Assembly (NCBI RefSeq): GCF_000743535.1
Contig: NZ_AVCJ01000043.1
Coordinates: forward strand, 62,001 to 126,000
DNA from: Arenimonas donghaensis DSM 18148 = HO3-R19
Lineage (GTDB): Bacteria; Pseudomonadota; Gammaproteobacteria; Xanthomonadales; Xanthomonadaceae
Direction of reading: 5' to 3'
DNA: 64,000 nt
Both the position numbers and the translations under genes were made by a program. The notes under the pieces were generated by a model. It did no database searches, was not told the DNA's origin, and was given only the letters and a program-made list of their open reading frames with translations. Every line of letters begins with the position of its first letter. The first letter of the stretch is position 1. This document shows positions 39,565 to 49,409 of this stretch, piece after piece.

Positions 39565-40392
39565 TCAGCCCCCGTAGAGCGCCTTGCGGGGGGCGCCGCT
39601 GAGGTCGGCCGCGAGGCGGGCCGCAACCGACGGCTTGAGGTGTTCGGCCAGCTTGGCGTAGATGCGCTGGCCTTCGATCAGCCGGGCCTCCTGGTCGTCT
39701 TCGCAGCCGCGCACGACCAGCACGAACTCGCCCTTGCGCTGGTTTTCGTCGGCGGCGACCCGTTCGACCAGGTCGGCCAGGGTGTCGCCGAGCACGGTTT
39801 CAAAGAGCTTGGTCAGCTCGCGTGCCAGGACCGCCTCGCGTTCGGGTCCGAAAACCGCCACCAGGTCCGCCAGCGATTCCTCGATGCGGTGTGAGCTTTC
39901 GTAGAACACCAGCGTGCGGGGTTCGCGCGCCAGTTCGGCCAGCCGCTCGCGCCGGGCGCCGGATTTCGCCGGCAGGAAGCCTTCGAAGCAGAAGCGGTCG
40001 CTGGGCACGCCGGCGACCGACAAGGCCGCGATCGCCGCGCACGCCCCGGGCACCGGCACCACCCGCAGGCCCGCCGCGCGCACCTCGCGCACCAGGCGGT
40101 AGCCCGGGTCGCTGACCAGCGGCGTGCCGGCGTCGGAAACCAGGGCCAGCGACTCGCCGGCCTTCAGGCGTTCGACCAGCTTCCAGGCGATGTCGGCTTC
40201 GTTGTGTTCATGCAACGCCAGCAGCGGGCGCTCGATGCCCAGGGCACCCAGAAGCTGGCGGGTGTGGCGGGTGTCCTCGGCGCAGATCGCATCCACTGAC
40301 GCCAGCACCTCGCGCGCCCGCACCGTCAGGTCGCCCAGGTTGCCTATCGGCGTTGCCACCACGTGCAACGCCCCCGCCTGTGTGATCGTCAT
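39565..40392 (-). CDS. rsmI: 16S rRNA (cytidine(1402)-2'-O)-methyltransferase RsmI
   Basis: A 275-residue tetrapyrrole-methylase-fold enzyme that 2'-O-methylates C1402, complementing RsmH. The N terminus GALHVVATPIGNLGDLTVRA, CAEDTRHTRQLL, LVSDAGTPLVSDPG and FYESSHRIEESL are family signatures. The ATG at 40392 matches the conserved start. It is divergent from lpoA across 60 bp that must hold both promoters. Confidence 0.97.
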   Translation of the reverse strand: MTITQAGALHVVATPIGNLGDLTVRAREVLASVDAICAEDTRHTRQLLGALGIERPLLALHEHNEADIAWKLVERLKAGESLALVSDAGTPLVSDPGYRLVREVRAAGLRVVPVPGACAAIAALSVAGVPSDRFCFEGFLPAKSGARRERLAELAREPRTLVFYESSHRIEESLADLVAVFGPEREAVLARELTKLFETVLGDTLADLVERVAADENQRKGEFVLVVRGCEDDQEARLIEGQRIYAKLAEHLKPSVAARLAADLSGAPRKALYGG

Positions 40393-40452
40393 GACCGCGC
40401 CCTCCGTGTGCACCGGGTATCATCTTACCGGCCACGAACCCGGAACCCGACC

Positions 40453-42234
40453 ATGCTTCGAACCGCCCTGCTGTTGTTGGCCCTTGCCCTGCTCGCCGGC
40501 TGTGCCAGTGTTTCGGTGCAGCGCGATCCCGGCGCCCCGGCGGCGAGCGCACCGGCCACCGCCGCGTCGCAGCTCGCCGACGAAGGCCGGCACGCCGAAG
40601 CGGCCCGCGCGTACGCGCAGCAGGCGAACCTGGCCCGCGGCGACGCCAGCGCGCGCAACTGGCTGCGCGCGGCCTGGCAGCACCAGCTGGCCGGTGAGGG
40701 CGAGGCGGCGCGCTCGGCCTGGGCGAATGCGTCGCGGCGACGGCTCGATGGCAGCGACGTGCTCGTGCACGACCTGCTCAATGCCGGCTTCCGGCTTGAA
40801 GCCAACCAGGCAGGCGCGGCCCTGGAATTGCTCGGCCAGCGCCGCGACGCCGTGCCCGACGCCTACGCCGAGCGCTGGCACGGCCTGCGTGCCGATGCCT
40901 TGCAGCGCCAGGGCCGGGGCTTCGATGCCGCCGCCGACCTGGCCTGGCTGGCCACGCGCCAGCTGGGCGAAACCCGCCTGGCGACCGTCGGCCGGATCGT
41001 CGGGCTGCTTTCCGCCGAATCCGACCAGACGCTGTCGGCCAAGGCCGCGGCCCTGCCGGTGGGCCATCCGCTGTATGCCTATGCCGGCCGCGCGCTGTCG
41101 CAGCGGGGCCTGCCGCTGCCGCGCCCCTACGACCGCACCGGCTCGACGCCGGGCCTGGACGCCCTGCCGCCGGCTGAATTCGACGGCTACCGGCCGCCGG
41201 AACGACTGGCGGCGCTGCTGCCGCTGAGCGGACCGCTGGCCGCCGCCGGCCAGTCCGTGCGCGACGGCATGCTGGCGGGCTATTACGGCGAATCCCGCCG
41301 TCGCCCGTCCCTGCGCTTCTACGACACCGGCGCCCCGGGCGGCCTGGCGGCGGCCCTGCAGCAGGCCACCCGCGACGGCGCCCAGATGCTGGTGGGCCCG
41401 CTGTCGCGCGACGAAGTGAACGCGCTCTTCGCCATGCCCGAACTGTCGCTGCCCACGGTGGCGCTCAACCGCGGCACGCACCCGACCACGCCCGGCAGCG
41501 CCAGCTACGCGCTGGCGCCGGAAGACGAAGGCGTCGCCGCCGCCGACCGCCTGCTCCAGCGCGGACTGCGCCGGGTGCTGGTGGTGGCCCAGGCCGACGA
41601 GACCTCGCAGCGCGCGCTGTCCGCCTTCCGCGACCACCTGCGCGAACGTGGCGGCGAAGTCATCGGCGAAGTCAGCGTGCGCGCCGACAATCCCGACTAC
41701 GTGCCCGACCTGCAGCGTGCCGTGCAGTCGGCCGGCGGCCTGCGCCCCGACGCCCTGTTCCTGAGCCTCAAGGCCGCCGAGGCGCGCCTGCTGGCCAGCC
41801 AGGTCGAACCGGCCGGACTGGCCGGCGTGCCGCGCGTGGCGACCTCGCAGATCCTCTCGGGCGCCAACCTGCGCATGGACGTCGAACTCGACGGCATCGA
41901 GTACCCGGAACTGCCCTGGCTGATCGGCCTTCGCGGCGGCTTGCCCGATGCCGACACCCTGGGCAATACCCTGCCCAGCGCGCAGGGCGGCGGTGCCCGC
42001 CTGTTCGCGTTCGGCATCGATGCCTGGAAGCTGGCCGTGCACCTGGACAAGCTGGTGTCCGACCCGGGCGCGCAGGTGCGCGGCGCCACCGGCGACCTCA
42101 CCCTCGACGCCACCGGCCAGGTTCGCCGGCAGCCGGCGTGGGCGGTCTTCAGCGGCGGTCGCCCGCGCCCGGCGCCGGACGGTGCGCTTTATCCCGACGA
42201 CGGTGCGACGCCGTCGGATGCCGGCACGCCCTGA
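40453..42234 (+). CDS. lpoA: Penicillin-binding protein activator LpoA
   Basis: An outer-membrane lipoprotein that stimulates PBP1A (593 residues). The signal peptide ends in the lipobox LLAGC (Cys at about residue 17). The N-terminal TPR-like half (about 35-240) is followed by a periplasmic-binding-protein-like half ([37 protein letters not shown]). The order rsmI-lpoA-yraN matches other gammaproteobacteria. A TATCAT hexamer at 40418-40423 could be its -10. Confidence 0.93.
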   Translation: MLRTALLLLALALLAGCASVSVQRDPGAPAASAPATAASQLADEGRHAEAARAYAQQANLARGDASARNWLRAAWQHQLAGEGEAARSAWANASRRRLDGSDVLVHDLLNAGFRLEANQAGAALELLGQRRDAVPDAYAERWHGLRADALQRQGRGFDAAADLAWLATRQLGETRLATVGRIVGLLSAESDQTLSAKAAALPVGHPLYAYAGRALSQRGLPLPRPYDRTGSTPGLDALPPAEFDGYRPPERLAALLPLSGPLAAAGQSVRDGMLAGYYGESRRRPSLRFYDTGAPGGLAAALQQATRDGAQMLVGPLSRDEVNALFAMPELSLPTVALNRGTHPTTPGSASYALAPEDEGVAAADRLLQRGLRRVLVVAQADETSQRALSAFRDHLRERGGEVIGEVSVRADNPDYVPDLQRAVQSAGGLRPDALFLSLKAAEARLLASQVEPAGLAGVPRVATSQILSGANLRMDVELDGIEYPELPWLIGLRGGLPDADTLGNTLPSAQGGGARLFAFGIDAWKLAVHLDKLVSDPGAQVRGATGDLTLDATGQVRRQPAWAVFSGGRPRPAPDGALYPDDGATPSDAGTP

Positions 42235-42586
42235 CCGACGCCGCGTCGGCGAAGCCGCCGAAGACGCGGCGCGCCAGCTGCTGGAAGGCGAAGGCCTGCG
42301 CACGCTGGCGCGCAACGTCAGCTATCGCTTCGGTGAAATCGACCTGGTGATGCGCGACGGTGATTTCGTCGTGTTCGTCGAAGTGCGCTATCGCAGGCAC
42401 GTGCATTTCGGCGGTGGCCTGGCGTCTGTGGATCGCCGCAAGTGCCGCCGCATCGTGCTCGCCGCCCGCGCCTGGCTCGCCCGCCAGCCCGCACTGGCCG
42501 ATGCGCCCTGCCGTTTCGACGTGGTCGCCTGCTCGCCCAACGGAACCGACTGGCAGCCGGCTGCATTCACGCTCGACGACGTCTAG
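42218..42586 (+). CDS. yraN: UPF0102 family protein YraN
   Basis: A 122-residue Holliday-junction-resolvase-fold protein of unknown function. The nuclease-like motif is present ([19 protein letters not shown]...VFVEVRYR), with Glu/Asp/Glu metal positions. The ATG at 42218 overlaps the end of lpoA by 17 nt, indicating cotranscription. Confidence 0.9.
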   Translation: MPARPDRRRVGEAAEDAARQLLEGEGLRTLARNVSYRFGEIDLVMRDGDFVVFVEVRYRRHVHFGGGLASVDRRKCRRIVLAARAWLARQPALADAPCRFDVVACSPNGTDWQPAAFTLDDV

Positions 42587-42631
42587 GTCCGCTGCCGCCC
42601 CTCGGCAGCCGAACTCAACTACCATCGCCCC

Positions 42632-44035
42632 ATGACCGAGTTGCCTGCCGTCCTTGCCGACGAGTTGCGGACCCTGCTGGGGCCCGGCGGCTTGTTGGTC
42701 GATGAATCCGAGCGGCTGGTCTACGGCTACGACAATTCCCGGCGCCAGGGGCTGCCGCTGGCGGTGGCCCTGCCGACGGACGCCGCCCAGGTGCAGGCCC
42801 TGGTGGGCCTGTGCCGCGACCACGGCCTGCCGCTGGTGGCGCGCGGCCGTGGCACCAACACCACCGGCGCCACGGTGCCTGGCGAGGACGCGCTGGTGGT
42901 GTCGTTCGAACGCATGGACCAGGTGTTGGCCATCCGGCCCGGCGACCGCGTCGCGGTGGTGCAGCCGGGCCTGCTCAACGGCGACCTGCAGGCCGCGCTG
43001 GCGCCGCACGGGCTGTTCTGGCCGCCCGACCCGACCAGCGCCAATTTCAGCACCATCGGCGGCAACCTGGCCTGCAATGCCGGCGGGCCGCGGGCGGTGA
43101 AATACGGCGCGACACGCGACAACGTGCTGGCGCTCAAGGCCGTCACCGGCGCCGGCGCGCTGGTGGAGTTCGGCGCGGCGACCACCAAGGGCGCCAGCGG
43201 CTACGACCTGTCCCGCCTGCTGATCGGTTCGGAAGGCACGCTGGCGCTGATCGTCGAAGCGACCCTGAAGCTGACGCCGCTGGCGCCGCAGCGGCTGGCC
43301 CTGCGTGCGATCTATGCCGACGTCGAGGCCGCCGCCGCGGCCGTGGCCCGGCTGATGGCGCAGCCGGTCACGCCCTCGATGCTCGAATTCATGGACGGCG
43401 ACTGCGTCCGCCTGGCGCGCGACGTCGGCGGCGCCGAGCTTCCCGCCGATGCCGGCGCCCTGCTGATGATCGAAGCCGACGGCGACGAGGCGGTGCTCGA
43501 CGCCGCCGTCGCGGCCCTGCGCCAGGCCGCCGGCGGCGAAGGCTGCCTGTCGGTGGAGGCCGCACCCGACGAGGCCGCGCGAACCCGGCTCTGGGCGGCG
43601 CGCAAGGCGCTCTCGCCGGCCTTGCGCACGCTCGCGCCGGGCAAGATCAACGAAGACGTGGTGGTGCCGGTGTCGCGGCTGCCCGCGCTGGTGGCGGCGG
43701 TGCGCACGGCCGCCGGACTGCACGCGCTGCCGATCGTCTGTTTCGGGCATGCCGGCAACGGCAACCTGCACGTCAACATCCTCTACGACCCCGCGGACGC
43801 CGACCAGGCCAGGCGCGCCGACGCCGCCCTGGAAACGATCTTCGACACGGTCATCGCACTGGGCGGGCAAGTGTCGGGCGAACACGGCATCGGCCTGGTC
43901 AAGCGCGAGCTGCTGGCGCGCTCGCTCGACCAGGCCACGCTGGGCCTGATGCGGGCGATCAAGTCCCAGTTCGATCCGGCCGGCATCCTCAATCCCGGCA
44001 AGGTGCTGCCGGCCTCCCCGGAAGGCCAGCCATGA
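42632..44035 (+). CDS. FAD-linked oxidoreductase, GlcD/D-2-hydroxyacid dehydrogenase family
   Basis: A 467-residue PCMH-type flavoprotein. The FAD-binding half has PLVARGRGTNTTGATVPGEDALVV and STIGGNLACNAGGPRAVKYG. The C-terminal half carries the metal/substrate histidines CFGHAGNGNLHVNI and SGEHGIGLVKRELL. It probably oxidises D-lactate, glycolate or a related D-2-hydroxyacid and passes electrons to quinone; which one cannot be told. ATGA overlap with the next gene. Confidence 0.88.
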   Translation: MTELPAVLADELRTLLGPGGLLVDESERLVYGYDNSRRQGLPLAVALPTDAAQVQALVGLCRDHGLPLVARGRGTNTTGATVPGEDALVVSFERMDQVLAIRPGDRVAVVQPGLLNGDLQAALAPHGLFWPPDPTSANFSTIGGNLACNAGGPRAVKYGATRDNVLALKAVTGAGALVEFGAATTKGASGYDLSRLLIGSEGTLALIVEATLKLTPLAPQRLALRAIYADVEAAAAAVARLMAQPVTPSMLEFMDGDCVRLARDVGGAELPADAGALLMIEADGDEAVLDAAVAALRQAAGGEGCLSVEAAPDEAARTRLWAARKALSPALRTLAPGKINEDVVVPVSRLPALVAAVRTAAGLHALPIVCFGHAGNGNLHVNILYDPADADQARRADAALETIFDTVIALGGQVSGEHGIGLVKRELLARSLDQATLGLMRAIKSQFDPAGILNPGKVLPASPEGQP

Positions 44036-44628
44036 GCCGGCCGCGCAGCGCGCTCGAACAGCTGCTGGGCGAGATCCGCGCCTGCCGCCTCTGCGAAGCC
44101 AGCCTGCCGCTGGGGCCGCGACCGGTGCTGCGCGCCAGCGAAACCGCGACGCTGCTGGTGGTCGGGCAAGCGCCGGGCACGCTGGTGCACGGCAGCGGCA
44201 TTCCCTGGGACGACGCCAGCGGCGTGCGCCTGCGCGGCTGGCTGGGCATGGACAAGTCGGATTTCTACGACGAAACCAAGGTGGCGATCGTGCCGATGGG
44301 GTTTTGTTATCCCGGCCGCGGGGCCTCGGGCGACCTGCCGCCGCGACCCGAATGTCGCGCGACCTGGCACCCGCGCCTGCTGCCGCTGCTCGGGCAGGTG
44401 GAACTGGTGCTGGCGATCGGGCAATACGCGCAGGCACATTTCCTGGGCGAAACGCGCCGGAAAACCCTGACCGAAACGGTGCAGCACTGGCGCGACTACG
44501 CGCCACGCGTCTTCCCCCTGCCCCACCCCAGCCCGCGCAACACGGGCTGGTTCAAACACAATCCCTGGTTCGACGCCGAGGTCGTGCCCGCCCTGCGCGC
44601 GCGGGTTTCGTCAGTGATGGGGCCTTGA
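44032..44628 (+). CDS. Uracil-DNA glycosylase family protein
   Basis: A 198-residue protein with the UDG-superfamily fold. An N-terminal CRLC pair, VVGQAPGTLVHGSGIPWDD (motif 1), PMGFCYPGRGASGDLPPRPEC and the C-terminal HPSPRNTGW (motif 2) are visible. It may excise damaged bases, but this subgroup is little studied and lacks the full four-cysteine Fe-S pattern of family 4/5 enzymes. It starts inside the stop of the FAD oxidoreductase gene and converges on pgpA (5-nt gap). Confidence 0.8.
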   Translation: MSRPRSALEQLLGEIRACRLCEASLPLGPRPVLRASETATLLVVGQAPGTLVHGSGIPWDDASGVRLRGWLGMDKSDFYDETKVAIVPMGFCYPGRGASGDLPPRPECRATWHPRLLPLLGQVELVLAIGQYAQAHFLGETRRKTLTETVQHWRDYAPRVFPLPHPSPRNTGWFKHNPWFDAEVVPALRARVSSVMGP

Positions 44629-44633
44629 GCGCT

Positions 44634-45095
44634 TCAGCGTTGGCTTAGAAACCAAACCGCCAGCTGCAGCAAGCCCAGTGCATAGAGCCCGGCCAGGGCA
44701 TCGTCGAGCATCGCACCGAAACCGCCGTGCAATTTCTTGTCGGCCCAGCCGACGGGCCAGGGCTTGGCGATGTCGAAGATCCGGAACAACACCAGGCCGG
44801 CCAGCACCCAGGGCCAGCCGGCAGGCGCGGCCAGCAGGGCGATCCAGACGCCCACGTACTCGTCCCAGACCACGACACCGGGATCCTCGATCCCGGTTTC
44901 GGCAATGACCCAGTGCGCCGCCCAGCAGCCCAGCGCGAAGCCGGCGACGACGACCGCCAGGTAGGCCGGCAGCGGCAGGTCCTTCAAAAAGAACCACCAC
45001 GGCAGCAGCGCGACGATGCTGCCCACCGTGCCCGGCGCCCTGGGGGAAAAGCCGCTGCCGAAACCGGCGGCGATCCAGCCCAAGGGATGCGTCAT
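44634..45095 (-). CDS. pgpA: Phosphatidylglycerophosphatase A
   Basis: A 153-residue inner-membrane phosphatase producing phosphatidylglycerol. GFGSGFSPRAPGTVGSI, VWDEYVGVWIAL, FRIFDIAKPWPVGWADKKLHGG and MLDDALAGLYA are the conserved PgpA motifs. It is the last gene of the rib-nusB-thiL operon, 32 nt after thiL, the order seen in E. coli. Confidence 0.96.
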   Translation of the reverse strand: MTHPLGWIAAGFGSGFSPRAPGTVGSIVALLPWWFFLKDLPLPAYLAVVVAGFALGCWAAHWVIAETGIEDPGVVVWDEYVGVWIALLAAPAGWPWVLAGLVLFRIFDIAKPWPVGWADKKLHGGFGAMLDDALAGLYALGLLQLAVWFLSQR

Positions 45096-45127
45096 GAGGC
45101 GGCGGCGGGCGCCTTCGGGAAAGCGGC

Positions 45128-46090
45128 TCACGCGTGGCCGCCCTGGAAATGCTGGTAGCCGGTGGCCGGCGGCGACCAGGCGCCGCCCTCGGGCGTGAGC
45201 AGGCGCAGCCCCGGCTCGGCCTCGAGCTGGCCGACGACGGTCGCCGGCAGGTCCAGTGCCGCCATCGCCTGTTCGATCGCCAGCGCGTTCGCGGCCGGCG
45301 CGGTGAAACAGATTTCGTAGTCGTCGCCGCCGCCAAGCTGCAGTTCCCAGCGGCGGTTTTCCTCGAAGTGATCGGCCAGCGTGCGCGAACACGGCAAGCG
45401 GCCCAGGTCGACCCGGGCGCCGACGCCGCTGGCGGCGAGCACGTGGCCCAGGTCCGCGGCCAGGCCGTCGCTGACGTCGATGCCGGCGCTGGCCAGACCG
45501 CGCAGCGCCACGCCGGCCTGCACGCGCGGCGTCGGCCGGTCTAGGCGGTAGCGCAGTTTCGCCGAAGCCGGGCCGCGCTGGCGCCACTGCGCCAGTGCAC
45601 CGGCGGCGTCGCCGAGCGTACCGGTCACCCATATGTCTTCGCCGGCGCGGGCGCTTGAACGCAGCAGGGCCTGACCCGCCGGCACCAGGCCGTGCGCGGT
45701 GACCGTGATCGTCAGCGGGCCGGCGGTGGTGTCGCCGCCCACCAGGGACACGCCGTGCTCGTCGGCGAGCGCCAGGAATCCGTCGAGGAAATCGTCCAGC
45801 CAGGCGTCGTCGCTGTCGGGCAGGGTCATCGCCAGCGTGCACCAGGCCGGCGCGGCGGCCATGGCGGCCAGGTCACTCAGGTTCACCGCCAGGGCCTTGT
45901 AGCCGATGTCGGCGGGCAGGGTTTCTTCGGGGAAATGCACGCCGGCGACCAGGGTGTCGCAGGTCACCACCAGTTCGTGGCCGGCCGGCAGGGCCAGCAC
46001 CGCGGCGTCGTCGCCGATGCCCCGGACCACGTCGTCGCGGCGCCCGGCGCGGTCGCGGATGCGGTCGATCAGGGCGAATTCGCCCGGCAT
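45128..46090 (-). CDS. thiL: Thiamine-monophosphate kinase
   Basis: Phosphorylates thiamine monophosphate to the active diphosphate cofactor (320 residues, PurM-like fold). GIGDDAAVLALPAGHELVVTCDTLVAGVHF, NLSDLAAMAAAP, LVGGDTTAGPL and GIDVSDGLAADLGH carry the ATP and metal aspartates. Its ATG shares one base with the nusB stop. Confidence 0.97.
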   Translation of the reverse strand: MPGEFALIDRIRDRAGRRDDVVRGIGDDAAVLALPAGHELVVTCDTLVAGVHFPEETLPADIGYKALAVNLSDLAAMAAAPAWCTLAMTLPDSDDAWLDDFLDGFLALADEHGVSLVGGDTTAGPLTITVTAHGLVPAGQALLRSSARAGEDIWVTGTLGDAAGALAQWRQRGPASAKLRYRLDRPTPRVQAGVALRGLASAGIDVSDGLAADLGHVLAASGVGARVDLGRLPCSRTLADHFEENRRWELQLGGGDDYEICFTAPAANALAIEQAMAALDLPATVVGQLEAEPGLRLLTPEGGAWSPPATGYQHFQGGHA

Positions 46091-46551
46091 CAGGACCGGC
46101 GCGGCGCCTGCGCCTCGGCCGTGCGCCAGTCGGCGGCGGCGTGGTCGAGTACGCCGTTGACGAAGGTATGGCCGTGCTCGGACCCGAAACGCTTGGTGGT
46201 CTCGATGGCCTCGTTGATGATCACCCGGTAGGGCACGTCGATGCGATGCCGCAGTTCGTAGGCGGCGATGCGCAGCACCGCGCGCTCGATCGGGTCGACC
46301 TGGTCGATTTCGCGATCCAGGAAAACCGCCAGCGCCTCGTCGAGCGAGGCCAGGTGGGTGTGGACGCCGCGGACCAGGTCCTCGAAGTATTCGACGTCGG
46401 CGATCTCCATGTCCTGTTCGTTGCGGAACTGGTCGATCACCTTGGTGATCGCCGTGTTGGACATCTGCCAGGCGTAGACCGCCTGCAGGGCACGGCGGCG
46501 GGCGCGCGAGCGCGCCTGCGGGTCAACGCCGTCGAGTCTGGGATGCTTCAT
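46090..46551 (-). CDS. nusB: Transcription antitermination factor NusB
   Basis: A 153-residue all-helical protein that binds boxA RNA with S10 in rRNA antitermination. [59 protein letters not shown] and [10 protein letters not shown] are conserved. ATGA overlap with ribH (46548-46551). Confidence 0.97.
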   Translation of the reverse strand: MKHPRLDGVDPQARSRARRRALQAVYAWQMSNTAITKVIDQFRNEQDMEIADVEYFEDLVRGVHTHLASLDEALAVFLDREIDQVDPIERAVLRIAAYELRHRIDVPYRVIINEAIETTKRFGSEHGHTFVNGVLDHAAADWRTAEAQAPRRS

Positions 46552-47015
46552 GCCAGTTTTCCAATCAGGTTGGCCATCTCGATCACCACCAGGGCGGCTT
46601 CTTCGCCCTTGTTGCCGTGGGCGCCGCCGGCACGCGCCTCGGCGTCGGCGTAGCCATCCACCGCCAGCACGCCGTTGGCCACCGGCACGCCGGTGTCGAG
46701 CGCGACGCGCATCAGGCCACGGGCGCATTCGTCGGCGACCTGTTCGAAATGGCGGGTATCGCCGCGCACCACGCAGCCCAGGCAGACGAGGCCGGCGTAG
46801 CCGACGCGGTCGAGCGCGTTGGCGGCGGCCACCGGCAGCTCCCAGGCGCCCGGGACGCGAATCACGTCCACGGCCTCGTCGGCCACGCCGTTGCCGGCGA
46901 AGGCGCGGCGGGCACCGTCCACCAGCGCATCGGTGATGCGCGGGTTCCAGCGGCTGGCGATGATCGCGAAACGGGCCGAAGCGGGGCTGCGGACGTCGCC
47001 TTCGTAGTGGGCCAT
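46548..47015 (-). CDS. ribH: 6,7-dimethyl-8-ribityllumazine synthase
   Basis: Penultimate riboflavin enzyme, joining the ribityl-pyrimidine and the dihydroxybutanone phosphate (155 residues). [50 protein letters not shown] (catalytic His) and the late GNKGEEAA are diagnostic. Thirty-one nt downstream of ribBA. Confidence 0.97.
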   Translation of the reverse strand: MAHYEGDVRSPASARFAIIASRWNPRITDALVDGARRAFAGNGVADEAVDVIRVPGAWELPVAAANALDRVGYAGLVCLGCVVRGDTRHFEQVADECARGLMRVALDTGVPVANGVLAVDGYADAEARAGGAHGNKGEEAALVVIEMANLIGKLA

Positions 47016-47046
47016 GGGGGGCTTTGTGGGAGGAAAGGCCGGCAGT

Positions 47047-48147
47047 TTACCGCGCCCGTCCCCCCTCCACGTACTCGACCACTTCCAGGCCGAATCCGGC
47101 CAGGCCGACCTGGCGACGCGGCGTGCCCAGCACGCGCAGCTTGCCCAGGCCCAGGTCGTGCAGGATCTGGGCACCGGCGCCGTTGCGGCGCCACTCGCGC
47201 GCACGCGGGGGCTCGGGCGTTGCCGACTCGGTGATGCGGGCCAGCAGGTCGTCCGGGCCCATCGGTTCGGACAGCACCACCACCACGCCCTCGCCCGCCT
47301 CCGCCACGGCCGCCAGGGCGTCGCCGGTGGCGACGCCGAAATCGGCGCGCTGCCAGTGCAGGGCGTCCGAGAGCGGGTTTTTCACGTGCACGCGCACCAG
47401 GGTGGGCGTGTCGGCCCGGGGCTGGCCGCGCACCAGGGCGAAATGCAGGTCGCGGCTGAGCCGGTCGCGGTAGGTGACCAGGCTGAAGTCGCCGTAGGCG
47501 GTGGGGATGTCGCGCACGTCGACGCGTTCGACCGTGTGCTCGGTTTCCAGCCGATGCCGGATCAGGTCCTCGATCGAACCGATCTTCAAGCCATGCTCGG
47601 CGGCGAACTTCTCCAGTTCCGGCCGGCGCGCCATCGAGCCATCGGGGTTGAGGATCTCCACCAGCACGCCGGCCGGTTCCAGGCCGGCGAGCAGGGCCAG
47701 GTCGCTGGCGGCTTCGGTATGGCCACTGCGGGTGAGCACGCCGCCGGGCTGGGCCATCAGCGGGAAGATATGCCCGGGCTGGGTCAGGTCCTCGACCGCG
47801 GCGTCGGGACGCACGGCGGTGCGGATGGTGTGCGCGCGGTCGTAGGCGCTGATGCCAGTGGTGACGCCCTCGGCGGCTTCGATGCTGACGGTGAAATTGG
47901 TGTGGTACGGCGAATTGTTGTCGCGCACCATCGGCCCGAGGCCGAGCTGGCGGCAGCGTTCGCGGGTGAGCGAGAGGCAGACCAGGCCGCGGGCGTGGGT
48001 GACCATGAAGTTGATGTCGGCCGGCTTGACCAGCTCGGCGGCCATGATGAGGTCGCCCTCGTTTTCACGATCCTCGTCGTCCACTACCACGACCATGCGG
48101 CCCTGGCGGATTTCCTCGAGCAGTTCGGAGACAGGGGCGAAACTCAT
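47047..48147 (-). CDS. ribB: 3,4-dihydroxy-2-butanone-4-phosphate synthase with degenerate GTP cyclohydrolase II domain (RibBA-like)
   Basis: A 366-residue two-domain protein. The N-terminal RibB domain (1-200) is intact: [52 protein letters not shown]. The C-terminal half has the RibA fold outline but lacks the zinc site: the family's three-cysteine region (Cys in SEC, then the CDCG pair) reads [20 protein letters not shown] near residues 250-270. It therefore probably makes only dihydroxybutanone phosphate, and another GTP cyclohydrolase II gene must exist elsewhere. ATGA overlap with ribE. Confidence 0.92.
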   Translation of the reverse strand: MSFAPVSELLEEIRQGRMVVVVDDEDRENEGDLIMAAELVKPADINFMVTHARGLVCLSLTRERCRQLGLGPMVRDNNSPYHTNFTVSIEAAEGVTTGISAYDRAHTIRTAVRPDAAVEDLTQPGHIFPLMAQPGGVLTRSGHTEAASDLALLAGLEPAGVLVEILNPDGSMARRPELEKFAAEHGLKIGSIEDLIRHRLETEHTVERVDVRDIPTAYGDFSLVTYRDRLSRDLHFALVRGQPRADTPTLVRVHVKNPLSDALHWQRADFGVATGDALAAVAEAGEGVVVVLSEPMGPDDLLARITESATPEPPRAREWRRNGAGAQILHDLGLGKLRVLGTPRRQVGLAGFGLEVVEYVEGGRAR

Positions 48148-48749
48148 GCGGATTCCTCGCGCGCGGCCAGCAGCCGTTCGACGTAGCGGGCGACGGTGTC
48201 GACCTCGAGATTGACGTCGTCACCCGCCCTGGTTTCAGCGAAGGCGGTGTGGGCGACGGTGTGTGGCACCAGGTTCACTTCGAACCCCCGGGCATCGACG
48301 GCGTTGACGGTCAGGCTGGTGCCGTCGACGGCGATCGATCCCTTCACGGCGACGTAGCGCAGCACCGACGCCGGCGCGGCGAAACGCCAGCGCTGGCTGC
48401 GACCGTCGTCCCAGACTTTCTCGACGCGGCCGACGGCATCGACGTGGCCCGAGACCAGGTGGCCGCCGAGGCGATCGGTCGGCAGCAGCGAACGTTCGAG
48501 GTTCACGGCCGCGCCTACGGGCAGCTGGCCCAGGGTGGTGTGCGCGAGACTTTCATTGGAGACATCGGCGTCCCAGCCCTCGCCGTCGAAGGCGACGACC
48601 GTCAGGCAGCAGCCGTTCACGGCGATCGACTCGCCCAGGGCGATGTCGTCGTGGCCCAGGCCACCCCAGCCAAAACGCAGCCGCTGGTCGCCGCCACGCG
48701 GCTCGCGCGCCAGCAGCCGTCCCACCGATTGGATCAATCCCGTGAACAT
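48144..48749 (-). CDS. ribE: Riboflavin synthase, alpha subunit
   Basis: Dismutates two lumazine molecules to riboflavin (201 residues). The two lumazine-binding repeats are visible: MFTGLIQSVG...ESIAVNGCCLTVV (1-97) and HLVSGHVDAVG...GSIAVDGTSLTVN (98-195). The start is conserved. The upstream 720 bp to ribD carry no gene and no recognisable FMN riboswitch. Confidence 0.97.
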   Translation of the reverse strand: MFTGLIQSVGRLLAREPRGGDQRLRFGWGGLGHDDIALGESIAVNGCCLTVVAFDGEGWDADVSNESLAHTTLGQLPVGAAVNLERSLLPTDRLGGHLVSGHVDAVGRVEKVWDDGRSQRWRFAAPASVLRYVAVKGSIAVDGTSLTVNAVDARGFEVNLVPHTVAHTAFAETRAGDDVNLEVDTVARYVERLLAAREESA

Positions 48750-48861
48750 CGCAACACCCGAAATCCGGCCCGTGCCGGGAGCCCGCCATTGTACGCGGGC
48801 TCCCCAGCAGACGCGGCCCCGCGCCCTGCAACAGTCCGTCCCCATGCCCCCAAGGCCCCCA

Positions 48862-48924
48862 CCCCTGTAGGAGCGCCTTCAGGCGCGAAGCTTCCCGTCC
48901 CTGTGGGAGGGACTTCAGTCCCGA
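48862..48924 (+). repeat. B-type plus A-type REP tandem
   Basis: A B-type REP (TGTAGGAGCGCCTTCAGGCG core, 48866-48889) and an A-type REP (GTGGGAGGGACTTCAGTCCC, 48903-48922) lie in the same orientation about 12 nt apart. The same B-spacer-A order recurs on the opposite strand at 60591-60654. Confidence 0.8.
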
Positions 48925-48975
48925 GCCCTTGGCCCTGCCCATAAGGCAGGCACAGCGGCCCGTGCTGCCTTTGTC

Positions 48976-49110
48976 GGAGGCGCCGCCGCGCACGCTACGT
49001 CCTCGCCGCCCGGCCGGTCGCAAGCGTCATCCATGACCAGCTCACGGCCGGACGCTGCAGGCATCCTGCCTTCCGCTTCGTCGAGGACATAGCGTGCACG
49101 ACGACGCTCC
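48976..49110. repeat. Long imperfect palindrome 1
   Basis: Arms 48976-49005 and 49082-49110 are inverted copies of about 29 bp; the differences are four C/T transitions and one extra base. All four are compatible with G-U pairing in RNA. The loop is 76 nt. The arm contains GCACGCTA/TAGCGTGC, shared with palindrome 2. Confidence 0.7.
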
Positions 49111-49248
49111 CACTTCAATCACGGGCCGCGGGTTGCCAGCCCGACGCTTCGCGTCGAAGTGCCTGGCGCGCGCCAGTGATCGGGGGCCGGTACCTGTTTC
49201 CGACGTCAATTCCCCGCTGCTTGCCCGGCGGCCACGACGTCATTTCGA

Positions 49249-49358
49249 GGAGGTAGCGTGCAGTCGCCCTGGCCGACCTTCGGAGACAAGGACGTCGACG
49301 AAGAGCCTACATGGAGGTACTTGCGGCGTGTCGGCCAGGGCGACTGCACGCTGCCTCC
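49249..49358. repeat. Long imperfect palindrome 2
   Basis: Arms 49249-49277 and 49330-49358 are inverted copies of 29 bp with a single T/C difference, around a 52-nt loop. TAGCGTGCA at 49254-49262 is the same core found at 49090-49098 in palindrome 1. Confidence 0.8.
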
Positions 49359-49409
49359 ACCCGCGTAGGCACCACGACTCCAAGCCCGGCTTGCGGAAAC
49401 ACAAGGCAA

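Noticed and set aside
39039-39600. Several short frames across 39.0-39.6 kb
   Set aside because: The segment is RNase P RNA; the frames come from structured RNA sequence.
47047-47420. Active GTP cyclohydrolase II
   Set aside because: The zinc cysteines are missing, so the second RibBA activity was not called.
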